A stretch of 64,000 nucleotides of DNA, from contig CAUWCT010000005.1 of assembly GCA_963557065.1 (NCBI GenBank), positions 1 to 64,000 of the forward strand, read 5' to 3'. This DNA comes from UMGS1370 sp963557065. Its GTDB lineage: Bacteria; Bacillota; Clostridia; Lachnospirales; Lachnospiraceae. Positions 41,438 through 50,190 of the stretch are shown here, piece after piece (position 1 is the first letter of the stretch; each line of letters begins with the position of its first letter). The notes under the pieces are model-generated. The model made no database searches. It had not been told where the DNA came from and saw only the letters and a list, made by a program, of their open reading frames with translations. Both the position numbers and the translations under genes were made by a program.

Positions 41438-42571
41438 ATGAGAGTAACAAATGCCAACACTACCAGGAACTTTACCAGTTCCATCAATGATGTCCACTAT
41501 AAATTAAACAAAAGTATGAACAAGGTTTCTACCGGAAAGGCTTACGAGAGTGCTGCTGAAAATCCTCTTGCCTATTATGAGGGAAAGAAGATTGATAACC
41601 AGTATCAGGATGTTATCAGCAAACTGGGACTGATTACCGATGTAAAAAGCCGTCTTTACGAGCAGGAACTGGGCGCCAGAGATATCCAGAAAACCTTATC
41701 TGATGCCAAGGTAAAGGTTGAATACATTCTCTCCGGCACCAACAATTCCAATCCAACTACTGTCGGCTCCATAAAACAAGACCTGATGCAGAAGCAGCAG
41801 GCAATGGTCAATGAATTAAATTCCAAATACCAGAATTTCTATATCTACGGCGGCAACGACCTGTCCACCACTCCATTTTCCCTCAGCGAGGATGGAATGA
41901 CTCTGACTTTTAAGCATGTTTTCCCAGGGGACAAAACTGCCACCGAGATCACAATGGAATTAAAGGAAGATCCCAACAATCCAGGAACTTATTCTTATGA
42001 CATCAGCGATCCGGATAGGCTTCTTGAGGCCATGCGGGAACAGGGCCGAGTGGATATTGGATATGGTGATATATCCAACAAAGATACTCTGTTAGATACT
42101 TATACCGGAGGATTAAACCTGATTACCGGACTCAGTTCCGACGCTTTAAAGGCCATGAGCGATGCAGATGCTAAAAAGGCCATTCAGGAACGTCTGGATA
42201 ACAGCCCTATCGGACTCCTTGGAAAGTCCATTGCCACTTTAGACAAACACATTCAGGGATTGGAAAACGGAACAGCCGATACCGGCAAATTTACAGAAGG
42301 CATGGGTAAGATTTTGGATCAGATGACTGTAACCGAGCATACTGTAAGCACTGTTTACAGTGATCTCGGCAACAAATATGCCTTATTGGAAACCACCGAG
42401 GAAAATCTTACCAACATGAAAATATCTTTGACGGAACAATATAAAGATAAGTTAGGAGCCGATCCTTACGAAGCTATTATGGAGATGTATTCCTATCAGT
42501 ATTCCTACTCTGCTGCACAGCAGGTGGCCACACGTTTGTTCCAGTCTTCTTTATTTGATTTTATGCGATAA
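41438..42571 (+). CDS. flgL: Flagellar hook-associated protein FlgL (HAP3)
   Basis: The 377-residue protein shows flagellin-like ends: an N-terminal RVTNANTTRNFTSSINDVHYKLNKSMNKVSTGKAYESAAENP and a C-terminal EAIMEMYSYQYSYSAAQQVATRLFQSSLFDFMR. These pack as coiled coils in the hook-filament junction. It is longer than the roughly 300-residue family norm because of an expanded middle. GGGAGG precedes the ATG, 23 bases after flgK. Confidence 0.93.
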   Translation: MRVTNANTTRNFTSSINDVHYKLNKSMNKVSTGKAYESAAENPLAYYEGKKIDNQYQDVISKLGLITDVKSRLYEQELGARDIQKTLSDAKVKVEYILSGTNNSNPTTVGSIKQDLMQKQQAMVNELNSKYQNFYIYGGNDLSTTPFSLSEDGMTLTFKHVFPGDKTATEITMELKEDPNNPGTYSYDISDPDRLLEAMREQGRVDIGYGDISNKDTLLDTYTGGLNLITGLSSDALKAMSDADAKKAIQERLDNSPIGLLGKSIATLDKHIQGLENGTADTGKFTEGMGKILDQMTVTEHTVSTVYSDLGNKYALLETTEENLTNMKISLTEQYKDKLGADPYEAIMEMYSYQYSYSAAQQVATRLFQSSLFDFMR

Positions 42572-42606
42572 ATCTGCCATCGCAAAAGTAAGGAGGGGAT
42601 TTGGGT

Positions 42607-43221
42607 ATGTCACAGTTAATACGAGTTACGACTACTCCCTATGAGGCAGTACATTTCAGACAGCGGGCTCAGTTAGTGCCCAGCGATATGGTAAATATTG
42701 AGCGCCGGAAAGCCATTGCAAGAGAAATTGCTTTCCGCTCCTCCCATACAAGCGGCGGAACCATTGATATGGATTCCTTCCAGAAAATACACAGAACCTT
42801 CAGCCAGCCAAACACTCTGCGCGCAGCAGAATCCTCAGCTGCCTTTACATCAGCTCCCAGATTTTCTTCTGCTGATTCAGCAACTACGAACATTGCAGAT
42901 GTTTCTTATAAGTATTCCGTAAATACTGGCTCCTTTGGGCAGACATCCGGTATAAGCGAAGGCAGTGTTGACTGGCAGACGGCAGGCGTATCTTATCCAG
43001 TCAGTATGGATGGCAGTTCCAGTGCAAATCAGGCCGCCTATGACCTGCAGCGCAGTTCCTTTGAACTGCGCGCTGCAATGGGAGATATTTCTTTTATACC
43101 AGGATTTGACATCACTATTGTAACCCAACGCCCGGATATTGAGTTTGAATATTTAGGCGGATTTAATTACGTACCGCCTCAGGAAGCATCTACCGGGGAA
43201 TACATAAATCTATTTATATAG
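42607..43221 (+). CDS. DUF6470/YviE-like protein
   Basis: The 204-residue protein lies between flgL and fliW, the position of yviE in Bacillus. It starts with IRVTTTPYEAVHFRQRAQLVPSDMVNIERRKAIAREIAFR and ends with ITIVTQRPDIEFEYLGGFNYVPP, features of the DUF6470 group. The function is unknown, but its location implies a role in late flagellar assembly. A TTG at 42601 is in frame, but the ATG at 42607 lies at better distance from AAGGAGGGG. Confidence 0.75.
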   Translation: MSQLIRVTTTPYEAVHFRQRAQLVPSDMVNIERRKAIAREIAFRSSHTSGGTIDMDSFQKIHRTFSQPNTLRAAESSAAFTSAPRFSSADSATTNIADVSYKYSVNTGSFGQTSGISEGSVDWQTAGVSYPVSMDGSSSANQAAYDLQRSSFELRAAMGDISFIPGFDITIVTQRPDIEFEYLGGFNYVPPQEASTGEYINLFI

Positions 43222-43231
43222 GAGTTGCCAA

Positions 43232-43675
43232 ATGACCGTACAAACTGACTATTATGGACTGGTAGAATATGAGGAAGAAAGTCTCATTGTGTTTCCGGAG
43301 GGCCTTTTCGGCTTTCCTGAATTAAAAAAATATCTTCCTCTTCTTATTAATGAAGAGGATGACTCTATGATTCTTCTCCAATCCGTTGAACAGCCTTCAG
43401 TAGCTTTTGCGCTGATTAATCCGGCGTTTTTACTTTCGGATTATTTTCCCGTCCTCACTCCGGAGGAACTTTCCTTTTTAGGAGTTCAGGACAGTGAAGA
43501 ACTTTCTTTTCTTGCCATTTGCGTTATGCATGATGACTATCTGGAAAATACAGTCAATCTAAAGTCTCCGCTGGCGATCAATCCGGAAACTCGTATTGGA
43601 ATGCAGGTTATTTTAGAACATTCTCCCTATAGTTTCCGCCATAAGCTGAGTTCTTTTCCCAGCATTAGTCCGTAG
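43232..43675 (+). CDS. fliW: Flagellar assembly factor FliW
   Basis: The 147-residue protein matches FliW (GLVEYEEESLIVFPEGLFGFPELKKYLPL, VAFALINPAFL, LKSPLAINPETRIGMQVILE). FliW binds and blocks CsrA and is displaced by flagellin, coupling flagellin synthesis to export. It lies directly before csrA, as expected for this partner switch. Confidence 0.95.
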   Translation: MTVQTDYYGLVEYEEESLIVFPEGLFGFPELKKYLPLLINEEDDSMILLQSVEQPSVAFALINPAFLLSDYFPVLTPEELSFLGVQDSEELSFLAICVMHDDYLENTVNLKSPLAINPETRIGMQVILEHSPYSFRHKLSSFPSISP

Positions 43676-43727
43676 AAAAGAGTAAGCCGGCAATAACTGG
43701 CAATTTTTAATGACAGGAGCTAAAATC

Positions 43728-43979
43728 ATGCTGATTCTTAGACGTAAAAAAAATGAAAGTATCCTGATTGGAGAAGACATCCGAATCACCATTTTAGAGT
43801 GCGCAGGCGACGGCGTCCGGATTGCGATTGATGCTCCAAAACAGATTTCTATTATCAGAGAGGAATTGTCTGCCGCTGAAGAAGCCAACAAAATGGCGCT
43901 TGCCCCAAAGACAAGCGCCATCCAGTCTCTGCAGGCAGCGCTGGCAAAACAGCATCCTGCTGAGACTGCTGAGAAGTAA
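43728..43979 (+). CDS. csrA: Carbon storage/translational regulator CsrA
   Basis: The 83-residue protein starts with the family hallmark MLILRRKKNESILIGEDI and has the RNA-binding strand GVRIAIDAPKQISIIREEL. It binds GGA motifs in mRNA leaders, classically the flagellin leader. An upstream in-frame ATG at 43710 is rejected because GGAG lies 8 bases before the ATG at 43728. The C-terminal tail is about 20 residues longer than in Bacillus, which is common in Firmicutes with FliW. Only 2 bases separate its stop from that of the convergent gene. Confidence 0.96.
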   Translation: MLILRRKKNESILIGEDIRITILECAGDGVRIAIDAPKQISIIREELSAAEEANKMALAPKTSAIQSLQAALAKQHPAETAEK

Positions 43980-43981
43980 AT

Positions 43982-45157
43982 TCAATCATTTTTTATCATT
44001 TGGAGCAGCAGGCGAATATCCCGTCTCAGCCAGCCAACTGGAAGCAGCAGCGGAATCCGCTCTATAAAAGGATAAAGACCGCACATATATTTATATTCAG
44101 GGAAAACCCAGCGCAGTTTGGTCCGAAAGGCACTGTATTTATCCGCTGCAGACTTTTTCCAGCGTCTCCATCTTTCTCTGCTCACTTCTTTCTTTTCCAC
44201 TTCTGCCAGCATTCGCTCTATAAAAAGAGCCTGCGAATTCGTCTCTTTCTTTATTGTGCCCCTGCTGAGAATCCGATTTTCCAATGCGTCATATACCTGC
44301 ATATCTTCCGAAGGAGTTCCAAACACCGGATCTGTTTTATCTCCAAACCACATTCCTGCAAGCTGCATCAGAAGCTGCGTTATATCATCTATGCCAAGAT
44401 CACTTATAAAATCCCATATAAATCCTTCATTCATCTCTTCTCTGACTGCCTTATAAAAAATATACAGATCCAACAGATCCCGGATTAGTAGTTCATCTGT
44501 CGCATAGCGGTATACTGCTTCTGCAGCCCGAAATACAAACTCGCCTTCCAGAGAAAAGCATCTGACAAACTGATAAGGACTTCTTATGTGAGCCTGCTCC
44601 AGCAAGTGAACCATCTTTTTCTCATATTGAGGCGTCCGAAACGGCAGTTTATAATAGATTTCCACGCAGAAACCGGAAATTCGCTTCATCCGTTCCCCAA
44701 ATCCCTTATAAACTTTCTCAGTCTCATAGCCCAGATCCACCAGAAACCCTTTTGCCAGCACATAATTCTGAGAATCAATAAACAGACGCAACGGATTATT
44801 GGCGGCTGTCTCCTGAAGCTGGTACAACTCTCTGACTGAACTGGACGTCAGGATTGTACATCCCACTTCCTTCATATCCAGCAGGGTAAGTATCTCCAGC
44901 TCTGATTCCTCCCATATCTCGCTGTAGCGCAGTGCAGTCTGATACTGGTCAAAAAAGCGTTCCCGCCACCTTGAACCTTTCTTTGCATTGCTTCCCAGAA
45001 TACCCAGATAAGCAATATTTGCAATTTTATGGTATTCCGCATTCCTGTACATTAATTCCCAGTTAATTCGGCCATATACGGGCCGAAGTGTATCCTGGCG
45101 TATAATAGAGCCGGCCATATTGACCAGTAAACGTCCCTCAAAAATTTGTCGATTCAT
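43982..45157 (-). CDS. Nucleotidyltransferase-like protein (PF14907-type), active site doubtful
   Basis: The 391-residue protein has the layout of the 'uncharacterised nucleotidyltransferase' (NTP_transf_5) group: a helical N-terminus (YGRINWELMYRNAEYHKIANIAYLG), a central alpha/beta core, and a helical C-terminus (DELLIRDLLDLYIFYKAV). In active relatives the core carries a D-x-D motif after R-x-x-G; here the matching stretch reads NNPLRLFIDSQNYVLAKGFL, with only one Asp. Catalysis is therefore doubtful. It has a hairpin upstream and may have its own promoter. No link to flagella can be read from the sequence; the family assignment itself is moderate. Confidence 0.5.
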   Translation of the reverse strand: MNRQIFEGRLLVNMAGSIIRQDTLRPVYGRINWELMYRNAEYHKIANIAYLGILGSNAKKGSRWRERFFDQYQTALRYSEIWEESELEILTLLDMKEVGCTILTSSSVRELYQLQETAANNPLRLFIDSQNYVLAKGFLVDLGYETEKVYKGFGERMKRISGFCVEIYYKLPFRTPQYEKKMVHLLEQAHIRSPYQFVRCFSLEGEFVFRAAEAVYRYATDELLIRDLLDLYIFYKAVREEMNEGFIWDFISDLGIDDITQLLMQLAGMWFGDKTDPVFGTPSEDMQVYDALENRILSRGTIKKETNSQALFIERMLAEVEKKEVSRERWRRWKKSAADKYSAFRTKLRWVFPEYKYMCGLYPFIERIPLLLPVGWLRRDIRLLLQMIKND

Positions 45158-45191
45158 ACATTCTCCTGCTGCCGCACAACACGATCAGAAA

Positions 45192-45215
45192 GCTGCACAT
45201 AACTATATGTGCAGC
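45192..45215. terminator. Hairpin terminator after the fliD-like gene
   Basis: GCTGCACATA (45192-45201) and TATGTGCAGC (45206-45215) form a perfect 10-bp stem with loop ACTA. On the minus strand it is followed by TTTCTG. It lies 10 bases past the stop of the short FliD paralogue and probably ends the fliD operon. Confidence 0.6.
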
Positions 45216-45225
45216 CTCCCTTCTA

Positions 45226-46548
45226 TTATGCCAAAGTATTAAGCATCATTCCCACTGTATAATAATTGCCGAGGTTGTAAGCGCCTCCCCTGTTAAAATT
45301 ATTCATATAGCGGAAACCTCCAAAATATCCGTCATATCCCTGGGTCTGCTCCATAATATCCGCCAGATCATTGCTGACAATTCTCTGGACAGAAGAAGAC
45401 AACGCCGCTTCTGCCTTGCCTGCGGCTTTCTCTGCAAGTCCAAACTGACCGCCTATCAGTTCACTGGTTCTCTCGTAATTATTTTCCAGTTCTGACTTCA
45501 GCTTTTCCTTATCCAAAACCAGATTGCCTTCCTTATCATGGGTAATTCCCAGCTGAGCTAATGTCTTATCATCTGCCATGCCCCTGTCAAAAGAACTATA
45601 GTGTGCTGCTGCACCCGCTCCTCTGTCTGCATTATCTTTCAGCAAAGAGGTTACGGAATTATAGTCTTTAACCAGATCTTCCACTGCCGATACGATTTCA
45701 TCGGCATCTACTCCGGAATAAATGTCGCTCTCTCCAACACTTTTTAATGTCGCGTCGATCTTTCCGTAATCCAGTGTAATCTTATTGCTCTCTGAACGGT
45801 AGGACTGAGTCACTCCGTTCTGTGTCACAGAATACTGAGCGTCCTGGGCATCCACTGCGGCATTTTCCATGCCGGATGCTGCCCCGGTATTTCCACTTAT
45901 GGTAAATCCGTTGGACTCGCCTGTCTCTTTGGAAGTAATGGACAAAGATGCCTTGCCTCCATCATAAACAACCTGGGCTTTTACACCTGCGTCCGACTGC
46001 TCATTAATTGCCTTTGCAGCTTCCTCATACATCTGTCTGTATGTTTTGGCCTGTCCATTTTCATCAACAGCAGAGACGTCTACAGAAACCGTTCCGGCCC
46101 CGGTGCTAATCTGAAAATTCATATCGTCACCGGCTTTTGCCGTCTCCTGACTGACTCTGAAATCACTGTTGTTTTTCTGAGCCGAAGCCAGCGCATCTAC
46201 CTGGAGATGAATATCCGTTCCTGCCTGCAGCTTGTAATTTGCCTTTACATCGGCAACAGACTCGTTGGTGGAACCTGCCTGCAAATCGTTGAATACGCTG
46301 TTCCTGTCAGCCGCATTCAGTTTTCCGGCAGATTCTTCCAGATCCGTCAAAGTAGACTCATACTTTGTCAAAAAGGAACGGACATCTAAGTATCTGTCTG
46401 TGGAAGTGCTGTGGCTGTTAATTCTGCTTACTCTGGGCACAGAGTTAATAGACGCGCTCCTCATAGAAGACAGACGCATCAAATTAACTGTATTCTGATA
46501 CTGATAAGCGCTGTACCCATTGATTCCGCTGATACCGTTAAGTGCCAT
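45226..46548 (-). CDS. Short FliD-like (filament cap related) protein
   Basis: The 440-residue protein shows FliD features: a central segment DIHLQVDALASAQKN like the FliD_N core and a C-terminal SAVEDLVKDYNSVTSLLKDN with LAQLGITHDKEGNLVLDKEKLKSELENN, the typical FliD_C strand-turn. It lacks the classical short hydrophobic FliD start (GLASGID) and the second C-terminal coiled coil is short. The N-terminal 55 residues are rich in Ser, Asn and Arg; the C-terminal tail is rich in Tyr, Gly and Asn. It is the last gene of fliD-fliS-fliT-like. AGGAGG lies 7 bases before the ATG at 46548. Confidence 0.7.
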   Translation of the reverse strand: MALNGISGINGYSAYQYQNTVNLMRLSSMRSASINSVPRVSRINSHSTSTDRYLDVRSFLTKYESTLTDLEESAGKLNAADRNSVFNDLQAGSTNESVADVKANYKLQAGTDIHLQVDALASAQKNNSDFRVSQETAKAGDDMNFQISTGAGTVSVDVSAVDENGQAKTYRQMYEEAAKAINEQSDAGVKAQVVYDGGKASLSITSKETGESNGFTISGNTGAASGMENAAVDAQDAQYSVTQNGVTQSYRSESNKITLDYGKIDATLKSVGESDIYSGVDADEIVSAVEDLVKDYNSVTSLLKDNADRGAGAAAHYSSFDRGMADDKTLAQLGITHDKEGNLVLDKEKLKSELENNYERTSELIGGQFGLAEKAAGKAEAALSSSVQRIVSNDLADIMEQTQGYDGYFGGFRYMNNFNRGGAYNLGNYYTVGMMLNTLA

Positions 46549-46569
46549 CAAATCTCCTCCTTTCTTTTA

Positions 46570-46980
46570 TTACTTTGTGCCGGATCTTTGCTTATAGAAG
46601 GATTTTTCCCCGCCTACGCCTAAGTTTAGTCTCTGATCCAGCTCTCTGATCCCATCAAGCGTCTTTTGTGAAATTTGGCGGAGCTCCAAAATCTTCTTCT
46701 CTTCAAAACTATCTGCCGCTCTGGGCACAAAGGGATCGCAGATCAGCAGTTCCCGCACAAACATCCTCTCATCGCCAGCCTGCTCTGCCACAGTCCATAT
46801 CTCCATCTGGCACTGATCCATTTTGCCCATTTCCTCTGCCCGCATCTGCAAGAGCAGGCGGGAAGATACCTCATCTTTTCTGTCAATGGTATCTTTCAGT
46901 TCTCTGGTGAGTCTGTCTATCTCTTTTAGAATCCCATAACGTCTCTGCACCAGCAGCATAATATTTTCTAAAGCAGCCAT
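46570..46980 (-). CDS. FliT-like flagellar chaperone (tentative)
   Basis: The 136-residue protein is almost entirely helical, with a long charged N-terminal helix pair (RRYGILKEIDRLTRELKDTIDRKDEVSSRLLLQMRAEEM) followed by a second pair. There is no signal peptide. Directly after fliS and before a FliD paralogue, it sits where fliT-type chaperones are found. Sequence similarity to FliT itself is weak, so the call rests on location and shape. AGGAGG lies 8 bases before the ATG. Confidence 0.5.
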   Translation of the reverse strand: MAALENIMLLVQRRYGILKEIDRLTRELKDTIDRKDEVSSRLLLQMRAEEMGKMDQCQMEIWTVAEQAGDERMFVRELLICDPFVPRAADSFEEKKILELRQISQKTLDGIRELDQRLNLGVGGEKSFYKQRSGTK

Positions 46981-46995
46981 AGCCCTTTCCTCCTG

Positions 46996-47400
46996 CTACC
47001 CAAATGTATGGCGTTCTGAAACGATATGGTTGTCTCCTACCTTCCGGCTGGCCTGGTCAAAGGCATCCCGCAGTTCAGATAAGATATTGCGGATTCTTCC
47101 AATCTCGTCCCTCTGGCGTTCTCTGCCCGCATTTACTTTGCTCAAATCAAAGATCAGATAATTGTAAATGCGGCGCAGATCTCTGCTGATAGGATACTGC
47201 ATGTCCAGAATATCTATGAGATAGCGGACTATCCTGGTAACTCTTTTTAAGCAGTCTTCAAAGTCCTTATAGTCTTTCTCATCCAGTGACAATTCCGCTC
47301 TGGTCAGTCTGCTGATTGCCTCATCATATAGTAAAAGCAGCAGTTCCGGCCCGCTCATAGAATAAATGCTTTTTTCTTTGTATTTCTGATAACCGTTCAT
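46996..47400 (-). CDS. fliS: Flagellin export chaperone FliS
   Basis: The 134-residue protein matches FliS: GYQKYKEKSIYSMSGPELLLLLYDEAISRLTRAE followed by a RIVRYLIDILDMQYPISRDLRRIYNYL helix. FliS binds the flagellin C-terminus and prevents premature polymerisation in the cytoplasm. It is the second gene after fliD, with a 24-base gap. Confidence 0.95.
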   Translation of the reverse strand: MNGYQKYKEKSIYSMSGPELLLLLYDEAISRLTRAELSLDEKDYKDFEDCLKRVTRIVRYLIDILDMQYPISRDLRRIYNYLIFDLSKVNAGRERQRDEIGRIRNILSELRDAFDQASRKVGDNHIVSERHTFG

Positions 47401-47424
47401 GTCTCTCCCTCTATGCGTTTTCCC

Positions 47425-49986
47425 TTATACGGAAAGCTGTGACAGATAACTGGACTGGGCGTTCATCTGGCTAATCATCTTCTCCATGGCGGCAAACTGG
47501 CTGATATAGCGATCCTGCTCTGTCTTTAAGCGTGCCTGGAGCGTATCCAGCTTTTCTTCCATCTCCTCCAACTGTTTGTAAATATAATTATTTGTCAAAG
47601 AAGTTGGTACTTTCTCAGATCCGGCTTCCTCTATTAATTTACCATAAGATCCACCGTTTTTATAAGAATATCTGGTTGCATACTTAACCATTGTGTCTTC
47701 AATGATCGAAGACAGGCCCTGTTTTACATCGCCGCCTCCAGTAAAGATATTGGAAACCGTTTCCGGTTCTGTCTCCATCGCCTGCTTAAACTTGCTTTCG
47801 TCAAATATAATCGTACCACCATCTGAGTAATCAGAAGAGAATGTAATTCCGATTCGCTCCAAGTCTTCTGCATTTGCTCCAGAACCCAGTATTGTTGCTG
47901 CAATACTTTGCATATCCATACTCAGTTCCCGCATAGCCGACTCGTTAAACAGCAATCCCTCTTTCGCCTTATTCTCCCAGTTTTTAATAGACGTTTCGTC
48001 CATCTCATCTTTTTGTGCGTCTGTTAAAGGTCCATAATTGCTGTTTGGCTTGGTAGTTACCTGAGTATTGATTTCTTTGATCATGGCATTGTAATCTTCC
48101 ACGAACTTTTTAACAGCCTCTGTTACATTCTCTGCATCAGCCTTGGCGCTGAATGTAACGCCTCCGGATGTGGATTCCAATGTTCCGTCTGCTTTATAAC
48201 CAAATGTCCCAGATGCTGTAATCTTCAATCCCTCTAACTCAAAGGTATTGGTCATGCTCTCGACTGTAGTGGTAATACCATTTCCATAACTTACCTCCAT
48301 CTGAGCATTTTTGCCATCCTCATCTAATCCGTCTATTACATTTCCGCTTTGGTCCTTAACAGCACCAAAAATGTCCTGGGCCAATCCTCCCAACTGAATC
48401 TTACCGCGCTTTCCAGTCTCATCTGCTACTAAAACAAACTGATTACTTGCACTCAGATACGTAGCAGTTACTCCAGCTTCTTCGTTTTCATTAATCTCAG
48501 ATAAAAGTTCGTTGATTGTAGTGTCTGCTGTGATACCCTTTATCTCTGCACCGTTAATGGTAAGCGGGTTAGCTTCAAGATACTTGTTAAATTCCTCTTT
48601 AGAACTGAATTTTTGTGTTATTCCTAATTTATCAAGATTATCATACAAAGTGCCGCTCATACTAACTTTATTAGAAGCCCCTGCTTCCAATCCAAGCGCT
48701 TCCCTTAACTCCAGGCTGTCAGCGGTAACGGTCAAGGTTTGTGAAGAATCTAATACCTTAAATTGAAATCCATTAGCATCATCATAAGATACCGAAACGT
48801 TTTGCTTACCGCCTTGATCATCATTTACTCCAAATGCCTGTTTTAAGCGTCCGTTCAGCTTATCTGTCAGAATCTTCATCGCCTCATCGCCGCCCATGGT
48901 GCCATTCTCTACTGCTTTCCACTGGTCCTCTGTCAAATCATCCTGGGACAGCAGTTTTATTTCTTTGCTCTGACCACCAAAGTTAACCGTTATGGTCTTG
49001 TCCTTCAGATAGTCAAACATCTTCTGTCTCTCAATCGATGCATTCTCAAACTTTGAATCTTCTCCGCCATCCTTAATGGATTTGTTAAACTCGTCAATGC
49101 TTACTCTGGTCTTTTCTTTTCCATCTGCACCAGTAACATCTTGATAGCCTAATCCCTCCATTGCAGAAGAAGAGGCATTGAGTTTTAAGTCGGCGCCTTT
49201 ATATTTATCCTGTTTCTGAATATTAAAATGACCGTCTGCATCCACATCAAACTGAATCATATCAGAAAGCGCTACGTTTTCATCGCCATACCGAATCTTT
49301 ACTTCTGATGACTTCAGCGCCTTATTTAAATGATCTGCTATCTCATCCGGTGTCATATTTGTATAATCAATCTCTACTGTCTTACCATTTTCATCTTTAT
49401 AACTGGAAGGCAAAGTAAACGTAGCGGTTGCTGCATCTGTCTCTGTAGTTCCATCACTTTTTGTAAAAACAAACTCCAGTTCCATTCCTTCCAGTTTGGA
49501 AGACTCCACAGGACTGTTGGCGCTGTTTAACCGATCATTGGTCAGGCCCGACGCATTAATATAATCATTAGAAGTCTTCTTGCCTGACATTGTTGTGGCA
49601 GCAGATGCAAGCTGCTTCACTCCCAAAATAGACAGCTTATCCAGCAGTTTGGAATTGCCTGTCGCCGTAATGTACTTGGAAAAATCCGGGTTGCCTGTTG
49701 CAGTGATAATATTCTTTCCAAAAAAGCTTGGGTCCATCAGATTACTGGAGGATGAAAAAGAAAAATACTTATCCTGCATATCTATCAGAAGATTGCTGAC
49801 CTTCTGAAAAGCTTCTGCCTTCCACTCTGTCTTTGTGATCTGGCCCTTCTGGTTGTTGATCTTATTGGTGGTACCCATAGTCATCTGCTCGATTAAAGAA
49901 TCTCTGTCGATACCGGAAGCAAAGCCTCCAAATCCTCTCAGTGCGGTATTGCCAAGTCCGCTTGTTGCTCCTGAAACACTTGCCAT
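47425..49986 (-). CDS. fliD: Flagellar filament cap protein FliD
   Basis: The 853-residue protein has the FliD_N start (LRGFGGFASGIDRDSLIEQMTMGTTNKINNQKGQITKTEWKAEAFQ) and FliD_C end (AVKKFVEDYNAMIKEIN, then SYKNGGSYGKLIEEAGSEKV and a final coiled coil with LKTEQDRYISQFAAMEKMISQMNAQSSYLSQL). It caps the growing filament and assists flagellin folding. It is much longer than the usual 450-600 residues; the extra material lies in the surface-exposed middle (about residues 120-640) with Asp/Lys-rich repeats. It has its own sigma-28-type promoter at 50083-50109. Confidence 0.95.
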   Translation of the reverse strand: MASVSGATSGLGNTALRGFGGFASGIDRDSLIEQMTMGTTNKINNQKGQITKTEWKAEAFQKVSNLLIDMQDKYFSFSSSSNLMDPSFFGKNIITATGNPDFSKYITATGNSKLLDKLSILGVKQLASAATTMSGKKTSNDYINASGLTNDRLNSANSPVESSKLEGMELEFVFTKSDGTTETDAATATFTLPSSYKDENGKTVEIDYTNMTPDEIADHLNKALKSSEVKIRYGDENVALSDMIQFDVDADGHFNIQKQDKYKGADLKLNASSSAMEGLGYQDVTGADGKEKTRVSIDEFNKSIKDGGEDSKFENASIERQKMFDYLKDKTITVNFGGQSKEIKLLSQDDLTEDQWKAVENGTMGGDEAMKILTDKLNGRLKQAFGVNDDQGGKQNVSVSYDDANGFQFKVLDSSQTLTVTADSLELREALGLEAGASNKVSMSGTLYDNLDKLGITQKFSSKEEFNKYLEANPLTINGAEIKGITADTTINELLSEINENEEAGVTATYLSASNQFVLVADETGKRGKIQLGGLAQDIFGAVKDQSGNVIDGLDEDGKNAQMEVSYGNGITTTVESMTNTFELEGLKITASGTFGYKADGTLESTSGGVTFSAKADAENVTEAVKKFVEDYNAMIKEINTQVTTKPNSNYGPLTDAQKDEMDETSIKNWENKAKEGLLFNESAMRELSMDMQSIAATILGSGANAEDLERIGITFSSDYSDGGTIIFDESKFKQAMETEPETVSNIFTGGGDVKQGLSSIIEDTMVKYATRYSYKNGGSYGKLIEEAGSEKVPTSLTNNYIYKQLEEMEEKLDTLQARLKTEQDRYISQFAAMEKMISQMNAQSSYLSQLSV

Positions 49987-50082
49987 ATGTATTCTCCCTT
50001 CCTATTTGTCTATACGGTCATAACATTCCAGCAGGCATGGCTGCTTGGAATTTATCCTCCCAGTGCCGGTTTCATACTATAG

Positions 50083-50109
50083 TTATCGGCGATTTTTCCT
50101 AAAAAATAA
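50083..50109 (-). promoter_or_regulatory. Sigma-28 (SigD)-type promoter of the fliD operon
   Basis: Read on the minus strand, TTAT (50109-50106) is followed by 15 bases and GCCGATAA (50090-50083). The -10 is the exact sigma-28 consensus and the spacing is identical to that of the flgM promoter. The leader is about 90 bases. Confidence 0.65.
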
Positions 50110-50128
50110 GACAGTGATTGAAAGTCAC

Positions 50129-50177
50129 AAAAAAGCGCACAGCATATCAAACTCCTTTTCTGCTCATGCGCTTTTTT
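50129..50177. terminator. Terminator after the ComFB-domain gene
   Basis: AAAAAAGCGCA (50129-50139) pairs with TGCGCTTTTTT (50167-50177), with extra AGCA/TGCT pairing inside. T-runs flank it on both strands. It separates the parA-comFB end of the chemotaxis operon from the fliD operon. Confidence 0.85.
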
Positions 50178-50190
50178 ATTTATGACAGTT

